Assembly: GCA_965215995.1 (NCBI GenBank)
Contig: OZ244128.1
Location: 4,216,001-4,280,000, forward strand
From: SZUA-309 sp965215995
GTDB lineage: Bacteria; Pseudomonadota; Gammaproteobacteria; Pseudomonadales; Azotimanducaceae
DNA: 64,000 bases
Direction of reading: 5' to 3'
The position numbers and the translations under genes are program-made. The notes below the pieces were generated by a model that ran no database searches, was not told the DNA's origin, and was given only the letters and a program-made list of their open reading frames with translations. Below, piece after piece: positions 45,201 to 51,328 of the stretch (its first letter is position 1; each line of letters starts with the position of its first letter).

Positions 45201-45479
45201 AATGACCGAGCAGTTGCCCTCGGAAGCAGAGGACTGGATCTTCTCGATGCCGTCGGTGCCCTTCAGCGCTTCTTCGATCCGGATGCAGACACCCTGCTCT
45301 ACCTCTTCCGGGGCGGCACCCAGATAAGGCACTGCGACCGTCACCATGCGGATGTCCATGTTCGGAAATTCTTCCTGGTGGACGGTGTACAGAGACATGA
45401 TGCCGCCCACGATCAGGACGAACATCAAGAGGTTGGCGGCAACCGGATTCTTGGTAAACCAGGCGATGGCAGTATGCAT
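42282..45479 (-). CDS. RND efflux transporter permease
   Basis: A 1065-residue inner membrane RND pump of the AcrB/HAE type. Two repeats of membrane helices and periplasmic loops are present; the proton-relay aspartates lie in LVLGILVDDAIVVGE. N-terminal AIAWFTKNPVAANLLMFVLIVGG and internal FRLAMWVAAGIPIALLG are typical. It follows the adaptor gene by 12 bases. The substrate is not known; the GntR-type regulator encoded first in the operon may respond to it. No outer-membrane factor is encoded nearby. Confidence 0.9.
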   Translation of the reverse strand: MHTAIAWFTKNPVAANLLMFVLIVGGIMSLYTVHQEEFPNMDIRMVTVAVPYLGAAPEEVEQGVCIRIEEALKGTDGIEKIQSSASEGNCSVIAMLFDDASEIDVLNNIKSQVDGINTFPKETEKPIVSKVTLKQGVLQIALAGDTDERTLKEIGKEIRDDIAAIEGISTVSLEFVRPYEISIEVSEDSLRRYGLTLEQVSRVIRNTSLDMPGGTLKTEGGDILLRAKGQAYWGEEFEDIVVLTRNDGTKVFLSEIASIRDTFEEGDLTARFNGELSAIIKVDRVGKEDAINMAANVFAYIDAYQPSLPPGLELTVWQNEAAGLQERLDTLTSTAIGGLGLVVLILALFLKFRLAMWVAAGIPIALLGTIAVFPYADISMSTMTVLAFILVLGILVDDAIVVGERVYGHEQMGKPPIQAAIDGTWEVSVPVIFGVLTTMAAFLPLLLATGRMGGFFSVIGHVVVIALVLSIIESQLILPSHLAHRNHAEASTGFSKRWNSMQSRLAGWLEGIAHNHYKPLLSRAVNNRYITASIGLGVLIMALALILSGRVVFAFFPAIEGDRVYATLEMPEGVAVETTARAAAQLEAAAKALQADLEPFTGNPATIENILTSIGQAAQRGNGPPRAGGPGRSHFAEVVIELVPRTERNNFRSNQAAQMWREKVGSIPDAVKLSFSSDEYSAGEPINFEMSARDVDMIRAAATDMRAELARYDGVMDITDSFRAGKQEIKLSLLPEARTLGLTLNDLAGQVRSAFYGNEAQRIQRGQDDVRVMVRYPEIERSSIGNLEDMYIRTPQGTEVPFYSVAQFELGRGYSTINRVDGRRVINVIADVDRGVVSPEEVIGSIQQQLLPQLRAKYPGLTVKLAGEQEERAKSFTGLFNAAILSLIVIYALLAIPLRSYVQPLVIMSVIPFGAVGAITGHWIMGYELMFFSALGIVALSGVVVNASLVLVDYINRRRREGMDLEEAVLSAGVVRFRPILLTSVTTFVGLIPLMGNPTPDTTPFIPMAISLAFGVLFATFITLFLVPSLYRMAEDVFGWDPVAQGQIDPDEAHKLHPKGMRQPV

Positions 45480-45491
45480 AGCGAGCTTACT

Positions 45492-46661
45492 TCAGCCGGT
45501 GATCTGGCCCGTTGACGAGCCTTCCTCATCGGTGATCGGATTGACGGGCATGCCTTCGATGGCTGTCTGCAGCGGTGAGATGCAGACCCGCTCGCCGGTC
45601 TCCAGGCCGGATTGGATCAGCACCTGGTCGCGATAGAGCCGAAGCGGTTCGATGCTCCGGTAGTGGAGGCGGTTGTCATCGTCCACGACCAGCACCCGAT
45701 TGCCGTTTCTGAGCGCGTTCCGAGGCAGTACGACCACGTCCTCCACGAGCAGGCCCTCGATCTCTGCGTTGACAAACAGGCCCACGTTGAGCGGAACGTC
45801 CTGTTCCTCATTGGAGACGCGGGCGATCACGTGCACCATGCGGCTGCTGGTATCGATCTGTGCTTCGGTACGAACGATCTTGCCTTGCCAGGAAAGCGTC
45901 CGGCCGGCGTACTCGGCGGTGAGGGTGACGTCCGGCTGCTGATCGGGCGGCAGCTCACCGCGATGCCCAAGTGGCAGGTTCAGAAATGCCAGCTGGCGGT
46001 CGGCGATGGGCAGCCGGATCTCTGCCTGATCACCCGCGTAGATGGTGGCGACGGACTGCCCGCGGCTGACGAACTGACCGATATCCACGGATTCCTGCCG
46101 GACCAGACCGGTAAACGGTGCCTTGATCTCGGTCCGGGCCAGATCCCGGCTGGCCTGGTTGAAGGCCGCGCGGGCGTCCTGCAGGGCAGCTTCAGTCACG
46201 CGATAGGCACGCAGCTGATTCTCAATCTGGGATTGGCTGGCGAGCTGGCGCTCTTCCAGGCTCTTCAGGCGCTGGTACTCGAAGCGAGCGTGCTCGAACT
46301 CCGCTTCGGCGCGGGTCAGGGAGGATCGGGCGCGAGCGAGTGTGGAGCGGTAGTCGTTGTCTTCCAGGCGCAGCAGCGGCTGACCGGCTTCGAAATAGCC
46401 ACCGTTCACCAGTGCCGGAGATACCCAGACGACCCGGCCGGAAACCTCGGGAATCAGCTCACTCTCGGTGTTCGGCACCACCGTGCCTTGCGAATGCACG
46501 GTAAGCTGGATGGGCTCCGGATTGATCTCCTGCACCCGGACTGTGGCGGCGATCGGCTCAATGGCGCTCGGCTCGAGCTGCGGGCTGGTCGCCAGCAAGG
46601 TGACCGCGCCGAATATCGAGGCGAGGACCACCAGGGCGGGAATGACGATTTTGCGCATCAT
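45492..46661 (-). CDS. RND efflux periplasmic adaptor (HlyD type)
   Basis: A 389-residue membrane-fusion protein with an N-terminal membrane anchor, the barrel-sandwich segment GRVVWVSPALVNGGYFEAGQ, a coiled-coil hairpin rich in Ala, Arg and Glu, and APFTGLVRQESVDIGQFV of the lipoyl half. It connects the RND permease with an outer membrane channel. Its start overlaps the stop of the regulator gene in ATGA (46658-46661), so translation is coupled. Confidence 0.9.
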   Translation of the reverse strand: MMRKIVIPALVVLASIFGAVTLLATSPQLEPSAIEPIAATVRVQEINPEPIQLTVHSQGTVVPNTESELIPEVSGRVVWVSPALVNGGYFEAGQPLLRLEDNDYRSTLARARSSLTRAEAEFEHARFEYQRLKSLEERQLASQSQIENQLRAYRVTEAALQDARAAFNQASRDLARTEIKAPFTGLVRQESVDIGQFVSRGQSVATIYAGDQAEIRLPIADRQLAFLNLPLGHRGELPPDQQPDVTLTAEYAGRTLSWQGKIVRTEAQIDTSSRMVHVIARVSNEEQDVPLNVGLFVNAEIEGLLVEDVVVLPRNALRNGNRVLVVDDDNRLHYRSIEPLRLYRDQVLIQSGLETGERVCISPLQTAIEGMPVNPITDEEGSSTGQITG

Positions 46662-47386
46662 GACGCGGAGACCTCCAGACTGGCAGGTAGTTGAGCGGCT
46701 TCGAAGGCATCGAAGGTCCGCTGCATCCGTTCGCGGTGAAAGTTGGACAGCTCGTTGAAGCTGGCTTGCAGGGCATCCAGGTCGCGGCTGCCAATGGCGG
46801 TGTCGGCTTTTCGAGCAAGCTTTGCGTGGGCGCTGCTATCCGGGTTCATGAAGTCTTTCAGCGCCGCCATCTGCGGCTGGAACTGGGCGAGCAGGGAGCG
46901 GGCGATGAGCTGCACGGGCAGGTTGCCGCTGGCGGTCATGATGCCCTCGAACATGTTGGTCTGGGCCTGGAAGTAGGCCTCCCCTTCGAGCTTCTTTGTC
47001 CACAGCGGGCGCAGCAGGCTGCGAAGATGTTCGATCTGTTCATCATTGGCACGGCGTACGGCGGAGACCACCGCCGTTCGCACCAGCGCGTTGAGCACCA
47101 CCATGATCTGATCAACCAGATCCCGGTCCGGATAGTCGCCCAACGCCAGGAGGTGGCCGATCACATCCAGGCTGGCCTCGTTGATCGGTGTAACGCGCGC
47201 ACCGCCTGGCTGAATATCGGCGATTCCAAGCTGCTCGAGTTTCTTCATGGCCTCTCGAACGGCGCCGCGATTGGCCTCGAACCGGGTAGAGAGATCCCGC
47301 TCTGACGGCAGGCGCTCGCCGACCCGATACTGGCCGTTGAGAATGTCCCGGGTCAGGGATTCCGCGATTTCTTCGTGTTTGCTCAT
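46658..47386 (-). CDS. GntR/FadR-type transcriptional regulator
   Basis: A 242-residue DNA-binding regulator. Winged helix: RDILNGQYRVGERLPSERDL and EANRGAVREAMKKLEQLG; the C-terminal all-helical FCD-type domain (LVDQIMVVLNALVRTAVV...HFR) binds a small ligand, often a carboxylate. It is the first gene of the efflux operon, so it probably controls itself and the pump. An unusual row of TTGGTC-type repeats sits just upstream in the promoter. Ligand unknown. Confidence 0.88.
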   Translation of the reverse strand: MSKHEEIAESLTRDILNGQYRVGERLPSERDLSTRFEANRGAVREAMKKLEQLGIADIQPGGARVTPINEASLDVIGHLLALGDYPDRDLVDQIMVVLNALVRTAVVSAVRRANDEQIEHLRSLLRPLWTKKLEGEAYFQAQTNMFEGIMTASGNLPVQLIARSLLAQFQPQMAALKDFMNPDSSAHAKLARKADTAIGSRDLDALQASFNELSNFHRERMQRTFDAFEAAQLPASLEVSAS

Positions 47387-47426
47387 CGTTTCTGGTGTTG
47401 TACGCGGTTAGGCCACGCATCCGTTT

Positions 47427-47455
47427 TTTCTATCAGACCAGGATGATCGGACCAA
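47427..47455 (-). promoter_or_regulatory. candidate sigma70 promoter of the gntR-RND operon
   Basis: On the minus strand TTGGTC (plus positions 47450-47455) and TAGAAA (47427-47432) are spaced by 17 bases, with three and four of six consensus matches. The -35 is itself one of the repeated operator elements and another repeat lies in the spacer, a typical repressor arrangement. Transcription would start about 35 bases before the ATG. Confidence 0.5.
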
Positions 47456-47488
47456 GTTGCCCCGACCAATCTGGTCTGACCAAATTGG
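47436..47488. promoter_or_regulatory. operator array: four GACCA repeats at exact 14-bp spacing plus 23-bp palindrome
   Basis: GACCA occurs at 47436, 47450, 47464 and 47478, each exactly 14 bases from the next. TGGTC at 47472-47476 faces the last repeat, giving TGGTCTGACCA, the core of a 23-bp inverted repeat at 47466-47488 with 10 of 11 arm bases paired. Such half-sites fit the GntR/FadR consensus (TGGT...ACCA). The array covers the likely promoter of the regulator and pump genes. Confidence 0.65.
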
Positions 47489-47613
47489 TAGGGGCATGAT
47501 AGCCCGAACGGGGTGAAAGTCCAGTGTTCGTTACTTCTCGTAACAAAAAGTGTGCGCCCGGTAGCAAAACTGCTGTTTTTTCAGGGAAATCAGGCGCTTG
47601 CGGTAGATCCGCA

Positions 47614-47627
47614 GGCTTCATGAAGCC
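47614..47627. repeat. 14-bp perfect palindrome
   Basis: GGCTTCATGAAGCC lies about 50 bases beyond the stop of korB and about 230 bases upstream of gntR. Without a following T run on either strand it is not a standard terminator. It could be an unknown protein-binding site or an mRNA hairpin. Confidence 0.35.
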
Positions 47628-47677
47628 GCTGTCAGCTGGGATCCGGTGGCTGGCGGGCTGGATCCGCCACGCCGTTC

Positions 47678-48676
47678 TCAGGACGCTCTTCTATCCAGCA
47701 TGTTGCCGTGTCTGAGCAGGTCCAGCACTTTCGCGCGCCGCTCGGTGGGCTTGTTCTGCCAGAACGATTGATCGAAGGCCGGACGGGGCAGTCGATGGAT
47801 CACGCCCATGGCGGTGGGCAGGGGTGCGCTCATGCTCAGGAGCATCTGAGCGATGGTCGGATTCGTCTCGTCATGGACCAGCAGGTCTGATTCGCTCACC
47901 CCGTCGGCACCGATGACCACGGGCTCCAGGGCAAGTGTGGCCGGGTTCAGGCGCAAGCCTTTGTCCCGCTCTTTGCCGTAAATCAGCCGCTCACCGTGCG
48001 CCACGTGAATCTGGGTCTCCGCCGCCTGCTTCTTGTTCACCACATCGTCGAACACGTCCTTGTTGTAGACGATGCAGTTCTGCAGGATCTCGACGAAGGC
48101 GGCTCCCTGGTAGTCGTTGGCGGCCGTCAGAATGGGCGGCAGCCCTTTCTGATCTATGTCCACGCCGCGGGCGATGAATCCTGCCCCTGCACCCAGCGCC
48201 AGCAGGCCAGGATGCACAGGCGAATCGAAAGAGCCGTGGGGCGTGGAGGGGCTTGTCGTGCCGATCCTCGAGGTGGGCGACGACTGGCCCTTGGTGAGGC
48301 CATAGATCTCGTTGTTGAACAGGAGGATGTTCAGATCCACGTTGCGCCGCAGGGCATGCATCAGGTGGTTGCCGCCGATGGACAGGCCATCGCCATCACC
48401 GGTGATCACCCAGACGTCCGCATCCGGGCGAGCCAGCTTCACGCCGGTGGCAATGGCCGGTGCCCGGCCATGGATCGTGTGAAAACCGTAAGTGTTCACA
48501 TAGTAGGGCAGGCGTGAAGAGCAGCCGATGCCGGAGACGAAAACGGTGTTCTCAGGCTTTGCCCCGTTGGCAGCCAGGGTGCGCTGCACGGCTTTCAGAA
48601 TGGAGTAGTCGCCGCAGCCAGGGCACCAGCGAACTTCCTGATCGGTTTCGAAATCCTTGAATGTGAGCTCACTCAT
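47678..48676 (-). CDS. korB: 2-oxoacid:ferredoxin oxidoreductase, beta subunit
   Basis: A 332-residue thiamine-diphosphate subunit. Iron-sulfur/TPP site cysteines lie in RWCPGCGDYSILKAV and SGIGCSSRLPYY; the TPP-binding run is ITGDGDGLSIGGNHLMHA with LLFNNEIYGLTKGQ. With the alpha subunit it oxidises a 2-oxoacid such as 2-oxoglutarate or pyruvate to acyl-CoA and reduces ferredoxin. The start lies inside the end of the alpha gene (8-base overlap). Most likely the 2-oxoglutarate type, but the substrate is not certain. Confidence 0.9.
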   Translation of the reverse strand: MSELTFKDFETDQEVRWCPGCGDYSILKAVQRTLAANGAKPENTVFVSGIGCSSRLPYYVNTYGFHTIHGRAPAIATGVKLARPDADVWVITGDGDGLSIGGNHLMHALRRNVDLNILLFNNEIYGLTKGQSSPTSRIGTTSPSTPHGSFDSPVHPGLLALGAGAGFIARGVDIDQKGLPPILTAANDYQGAAFVEILQNCIVYNKDVFDDVVNKKQAAETQIHVAHGERLIYGKERDKGLRLNPATLALEPVVIGADGVSESDLLVHDETNPTIAQMLLSMSAPLPTAMGVIHRLPRPAFDQSFWQNKPTERRAKVLDLLRHGNMLDRRAS

Positions 48677-50555
48677 TGCTGGCCTCCCGGATGTTCCTCG
48701 GACCTGATATCGGGGGTGCCAGCGCCAGAATCTGCTCTTTCACTTCGCTCACGGTCAGCGGTTGACCAGACACCTTGTTCAGCTGCGCCACCTCCAGCAG
48801 CAGCTTGTCGCGGAGCAGGGTGGCGAGCTGGCCGGTGTTCAGTTCCGGTACCAGCACCCGGTCGTAACCGGCGAGCAGGGTCCCGAGGTTCTTCGGCAGA
48901 GGGTTGATGTGTCGTATGTGCACATGGCCGACACTCAAGCCCTCAGCCAGCGCTTCACGCACGGCCTGAGTCACAGTGCCGTAGGTGGAGCCCCAGGCGA
49001 CCACCGCCAGGCCGTGGGCCGTCCCCTGGTCAATGGTCTGGTTCGGAATGTAATCGGCCACGCTGGCGAGCTTCGCCTGCCGCAGATCGGTCATGGCCTG
49101 GTGATTGTCTGGATCGTAGGAGATGTTGCCGGTGGTCAGATCTTTCTCGATGCCGCCAATCCGGTGTATGAATCCCGGATGACCCGGGTAGGCCCAGACC
49201 CTGGCGTGGTTGGCCGGATCGCGCTCAAAGACAGCGCCGGAAGCATCCGGAGCGGGCTGGTGGTGCTCGATGGCTGAATAGCTTTCGTAGTCCGGCAGCG
49301 CCCAGAGCTCGGATGCATTGGCGATATAGCCATCTGAAAGCAGTATGACCGGGGTCATGTGCCTGAGGGCGATGCGTGCGGCCTCGATGGCAGTATCGAA
49401 ACAATCGGCCGGTGACCGGGCAGCCACAACGGGAACGGGCGTGTCGCCGTTTCTACCGTAAACCGCCTGATAAAGATCGGACTGCTCTGTTTTCGTGGGC
49501 ATGCCGGTGGCAGGGCCCGCCCGCTGCACGTTCAGCACGATGAGGGGGAGTTCCGTAGCCACTGCCAGACCCAGTGCCTCCGTCTTCAGCGCAATCCCGG
49601 GGCCGGAGCTGGAGGTGACCCCGAGCTTGCCGCCGTAGGAGGCGCCGATGGCGGCGCAAATGGCAGCGATCTCATCTTCTGCCTGAAAGGTGGAAACGCC
49701 GGCGTCCTCGAGACCGGCCAGATGATGCAGCACCGACGACGCGGGGGTGATCGGATAGGAGCAGAACATGAGACCGACGTCTGCCAGTTCGCCTGCCGCT
49801 ACCAGCCCGAGCGAGAGAGCTTCTGCGCCGGTCAGCGTCCGGTACTCCACATCCGCGAGGGCTGCCTGCGGTGTGGGATGCTGGACCACGTGATGGGCCA
49901 GTTCCATGGTCTCGCCGTAGGCATGTCCTGCGTCCAGGGCCGCCAGGTTGGCATTTTTCACCTGCTCGTCCATGGCGAATTTGATGTTGATCCATTGCCG
50001 GGTGGCTTCCCGTGGCTGATCGAACAGCCAGAGCATGAGGCCGAGGGCCCAGAAGTTCTTGCAGCGCAGTGAGTCCTTGGTGCCGAGGCCGTGCGGTTTG
50101 ACGGCTGCCTGAGTGAGATCACTGATCGGCACCGGATGCACGGTGAAGCGATCGAGGCTGCCGTCTTCCAGCGGGTTGGTTGCCAGATCTGCCCGTTTCA
50201 GGCGCTGAGTAGTGAAGGTGTTCTCATCGGTGATGATGGTGGCACCATCCTGCAAGTGCGGCAGATTGACCACCAGTGCTGCCGGGTTGAAGGCGATCAG
50301 CACATCCGGTGCATCACCCGGGGTGGTGATCCGGTCACCGCCGAACTGAATCTGAAAAGCGGACACGCCGTAGCGGGTGCCGGTTGGCGCTCTGATCTCG
50401 GCGGGGAAGTCCGGCAGGGTGGCCAGGTCGTGGCCACCGAGCGCGGATGCTACGGTGAACTGCTGACCCTGCAGTTGAATACCGTCGCCGGAGTCTCCGG
50501 CAAAACGGATCACGTAGCTGGACTTTTCTGGAATGGTGTCTGAACTCGCCGCCAT
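48669..50555 (-). CDS. korA: 2-oxoacid:ferredoxin oxidoreductase, fused gamma-alpha subunit
   Basis: A 628-residue subunit with the gamma domain (residues about 12-190, starting VIRFAGDSGDGIQLQGQQ) in front of the alpha domain (FCSYPITPASSVLHHLAG, EDEIAAICAAIGASYGGK, TSSSGPG). This two-subunit layout is common in aerobic bacteria and archaea. It completes the korB product encoded next in the operon. No ferredoxin gene is seen in this window. The divergent 279-base region before it separates it from the acidic-tail protein gene. Confidence 0.9.
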   Translation of the reverse strand: MAASSDTIPEKSSYVIRFAGDSGDGIQLQGQQFTVASALGGHDLATLPDFPAEIRAPTGTRYGVSAFQIQFGGDRITTPGDAPDVLIAFNPAALVVNLPHLQDGATIITDENTFTTQRLKRADLATNPLEDGSLDRFTVHPVPISDLTQAAVKPHGLGTKDSLRCKNFWALGLMLWLFDQPREATRQWINIKFAMDEQVKNANLAALDAGHAYGETMELAHHVVQHPTPQAALADVEYRTLTGAEALSLGLVAAGELADVGLMFCSYPITPASSVLHHLAGLEDAGVSTFQAEDEIAAICAAIGASYGGKLGVTSSSGPGIALKTEALGLAVATELPLIVLNVQRAGPATGMPTKTEQSDLYQAVYGRNGDTPVPVVAARSPADCFDTAIEAARIALRHMTPVILLSDGYIANASELWALPDYESYSAIEHHQPAPDASGAVFERDPANHARVWAYPGHPGFIHRIGGIEKDLTTGNISYDPDNHQAMTDLRQAKLASVADYIPNQTIDQGTAHGLAVVAWGSTYGTVTQAVREALAEGLSVGHVHIRHINPLPKNLGTLLAGYDRVLVPELNTGQLATLLRDKLLLEVAQLNKVSGQPLTVSEVKEQILALAPPISGPRNIREASNE

Positions 50556-50834
50556 AGGGAATCCGTCGCTGATTTCTTAGCACTCGGGCGCGTCGAAACT
50601 GCGCGAGGCGTTTATAACCTGATCGCAACTGCGAAGAGCGGCGATTGTACTGGAATCCGTAAGTCTTTTTACGACTCTAAGGGAATATCCATATGGCAGT
50701 GTGTGTGGCCTGCCCGGGGAGCGGATCGTAATTAGAAAGCCCCTGACCGGCTGTGTTAAAGTGCCCGCCGCTCTGCCGCTGAGCAGGGTGAAAGTTTCGT
50801 TAAATCAATGAGTTAGAAAGAAACAGGAAGAAGC

Positions 50835-51170
50835 GTGAAAGTCAAAGCAAAAACTGACGAGTACACCATCTATCAGAAGCGCAACGAGCGCTACGGCGTG
50901 AAGGATGCGAACGGAAACTGGGTCAATGGCACCGCCAAGGTGGCCATTCTTCTCGAGCACAAACTGATCGACGCCCCGCTGCCAAAAGCCCCGGAGCCCG
51001 AGGCTGAGGCGGTCGAGGACGCGGCCGCGACTGAAGAGGCGGCAGAAGAGACGGCTGCAGAGGAAGCGACTGAAGAGGCGGCTGAAGAGACTGCTGAAGA
51101 GACTGCTGAAGAGGACGCATCCTCTGGAGACGACGCCTCCTCTGGTGCGGAGGATGAAGAGGAGAAGTAA
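50835..51170 (+). CDS. small protein with acidic Glu/Ala repeat tail
   Basis: A 111-residue protein. The first about 48 residues (MKVKAKTDEYTIYQKRNERY, then WVNGTAKVAILLEHKLI) form a compact conserved-looking domain, and the rest is a low-complexity tail of Glu, Ala and Thr with a few Asp and Ser. Similar small proteins with acidic tails seem to occur next to uvrB-like genes in other gammaproteobacteria, but I cannot name a family. AGGAAGAAGC precedes the ATG. The tail has an imperfect 12-base DNA repeat and may vary in length between strains. Confidence 0.65.
   Translation: MKVKAKTDEYTIYQKRNERYGVKDANGNWVNGTAKVAILLEHKLIDAPLPKAPEPEAEAVEDAAATEEAAEETAAEEATEEAAEETAEETAEEDASSGDDASSGAEDEEEK
51081..51113 (+). 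repeat. 12-bp tandem repeat in coding tail
   Basis: The unit GCTGAAGAGACT is present at 51081-51092 and 51093-51104, with a partial third copy to 51113, encoding Ala-Glu-Glu-Thr. Imperfect copies extend on both sides. Slippage here could lengthen or shorten the protein tail. Confidence 0.7.
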
Positions 51171-51183
51171 GCGCTACTCGCGG

Positions 51184-51205
51184 TCGCGCCCGACCATGGG
51201 CGCGA
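51184..51205 (+). terminator. GC hairpin after the acidic-tail gene
   Basis: TCGCGCCC at 51184-51191 and GGGCGCGA at 51198-51205 form a perfect 8-bp stem around a six-base loop, extendable by one wobble and one pair. It lies 14 bases after a stop codon, but no T run follows, so termination is possible rather than certain. Confidence 0.45.
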
Positions 51206-51220
51206 TCCAGCCTCCGTATC

Positions 51221-51237
51221 CTGACAGCCCCTGTCAG
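51221..51237. repeat. 17-bp palindrome upstream of uvrB
   Basis: CTGACAG CCC CTGTCAG is a perfect inverted repeat with seven-base arms. It ends 27 bases upstream of the uvrB -35 element. It is not the usual CTGT-N8-ACAG LexA box, but it is in the right place for an operator or a hairpin. Confidence 0.5.
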
Positions 51238-51264
51238 CAGAACCGTAGCGCCCACTCTCTCGAA

Positions 51265-51293
51265 CTGACTGCAGACCGCCGTGGGCATACAAT
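51265..51293 (+). promoter_or_regulatory. sigma70 promoter of uvrB
   Basis: CTGACT at 51265-51270 (four of six) and TACAAT at 51288-51293 (five of six) are spaced by 17 bases. A start point near 51300 leaves a leader of about 29 bases before the uvrB start codon. No canonical LexA box overlaps it. Confidence 0.6.
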
Positions 51294-51328
51294 GACCGGT
51301 CCCCATACAGCGCTTTGAGGCCAGACCC

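Noticed and set aside
42282..45515. Long plus-strand frames opposite the RND genes
   Set aside because: They mirror codon structure of the RND genes, are low in hydrophobic pattern and have no ribosome site.
47530..47544. Inverted repeat GTTAC-TTCTC-GTAAC upstream of gntR
   Set aside because: Only five-base arms, no T run in the right place, and not tied to the GACCA array; may be chance.
51184..51237. LexA box for uvrB
   Set aside because: The palindromes here are GC-rich or of CTGACAG/CTGTCAG type; none has CTGT-N8-ACAG.
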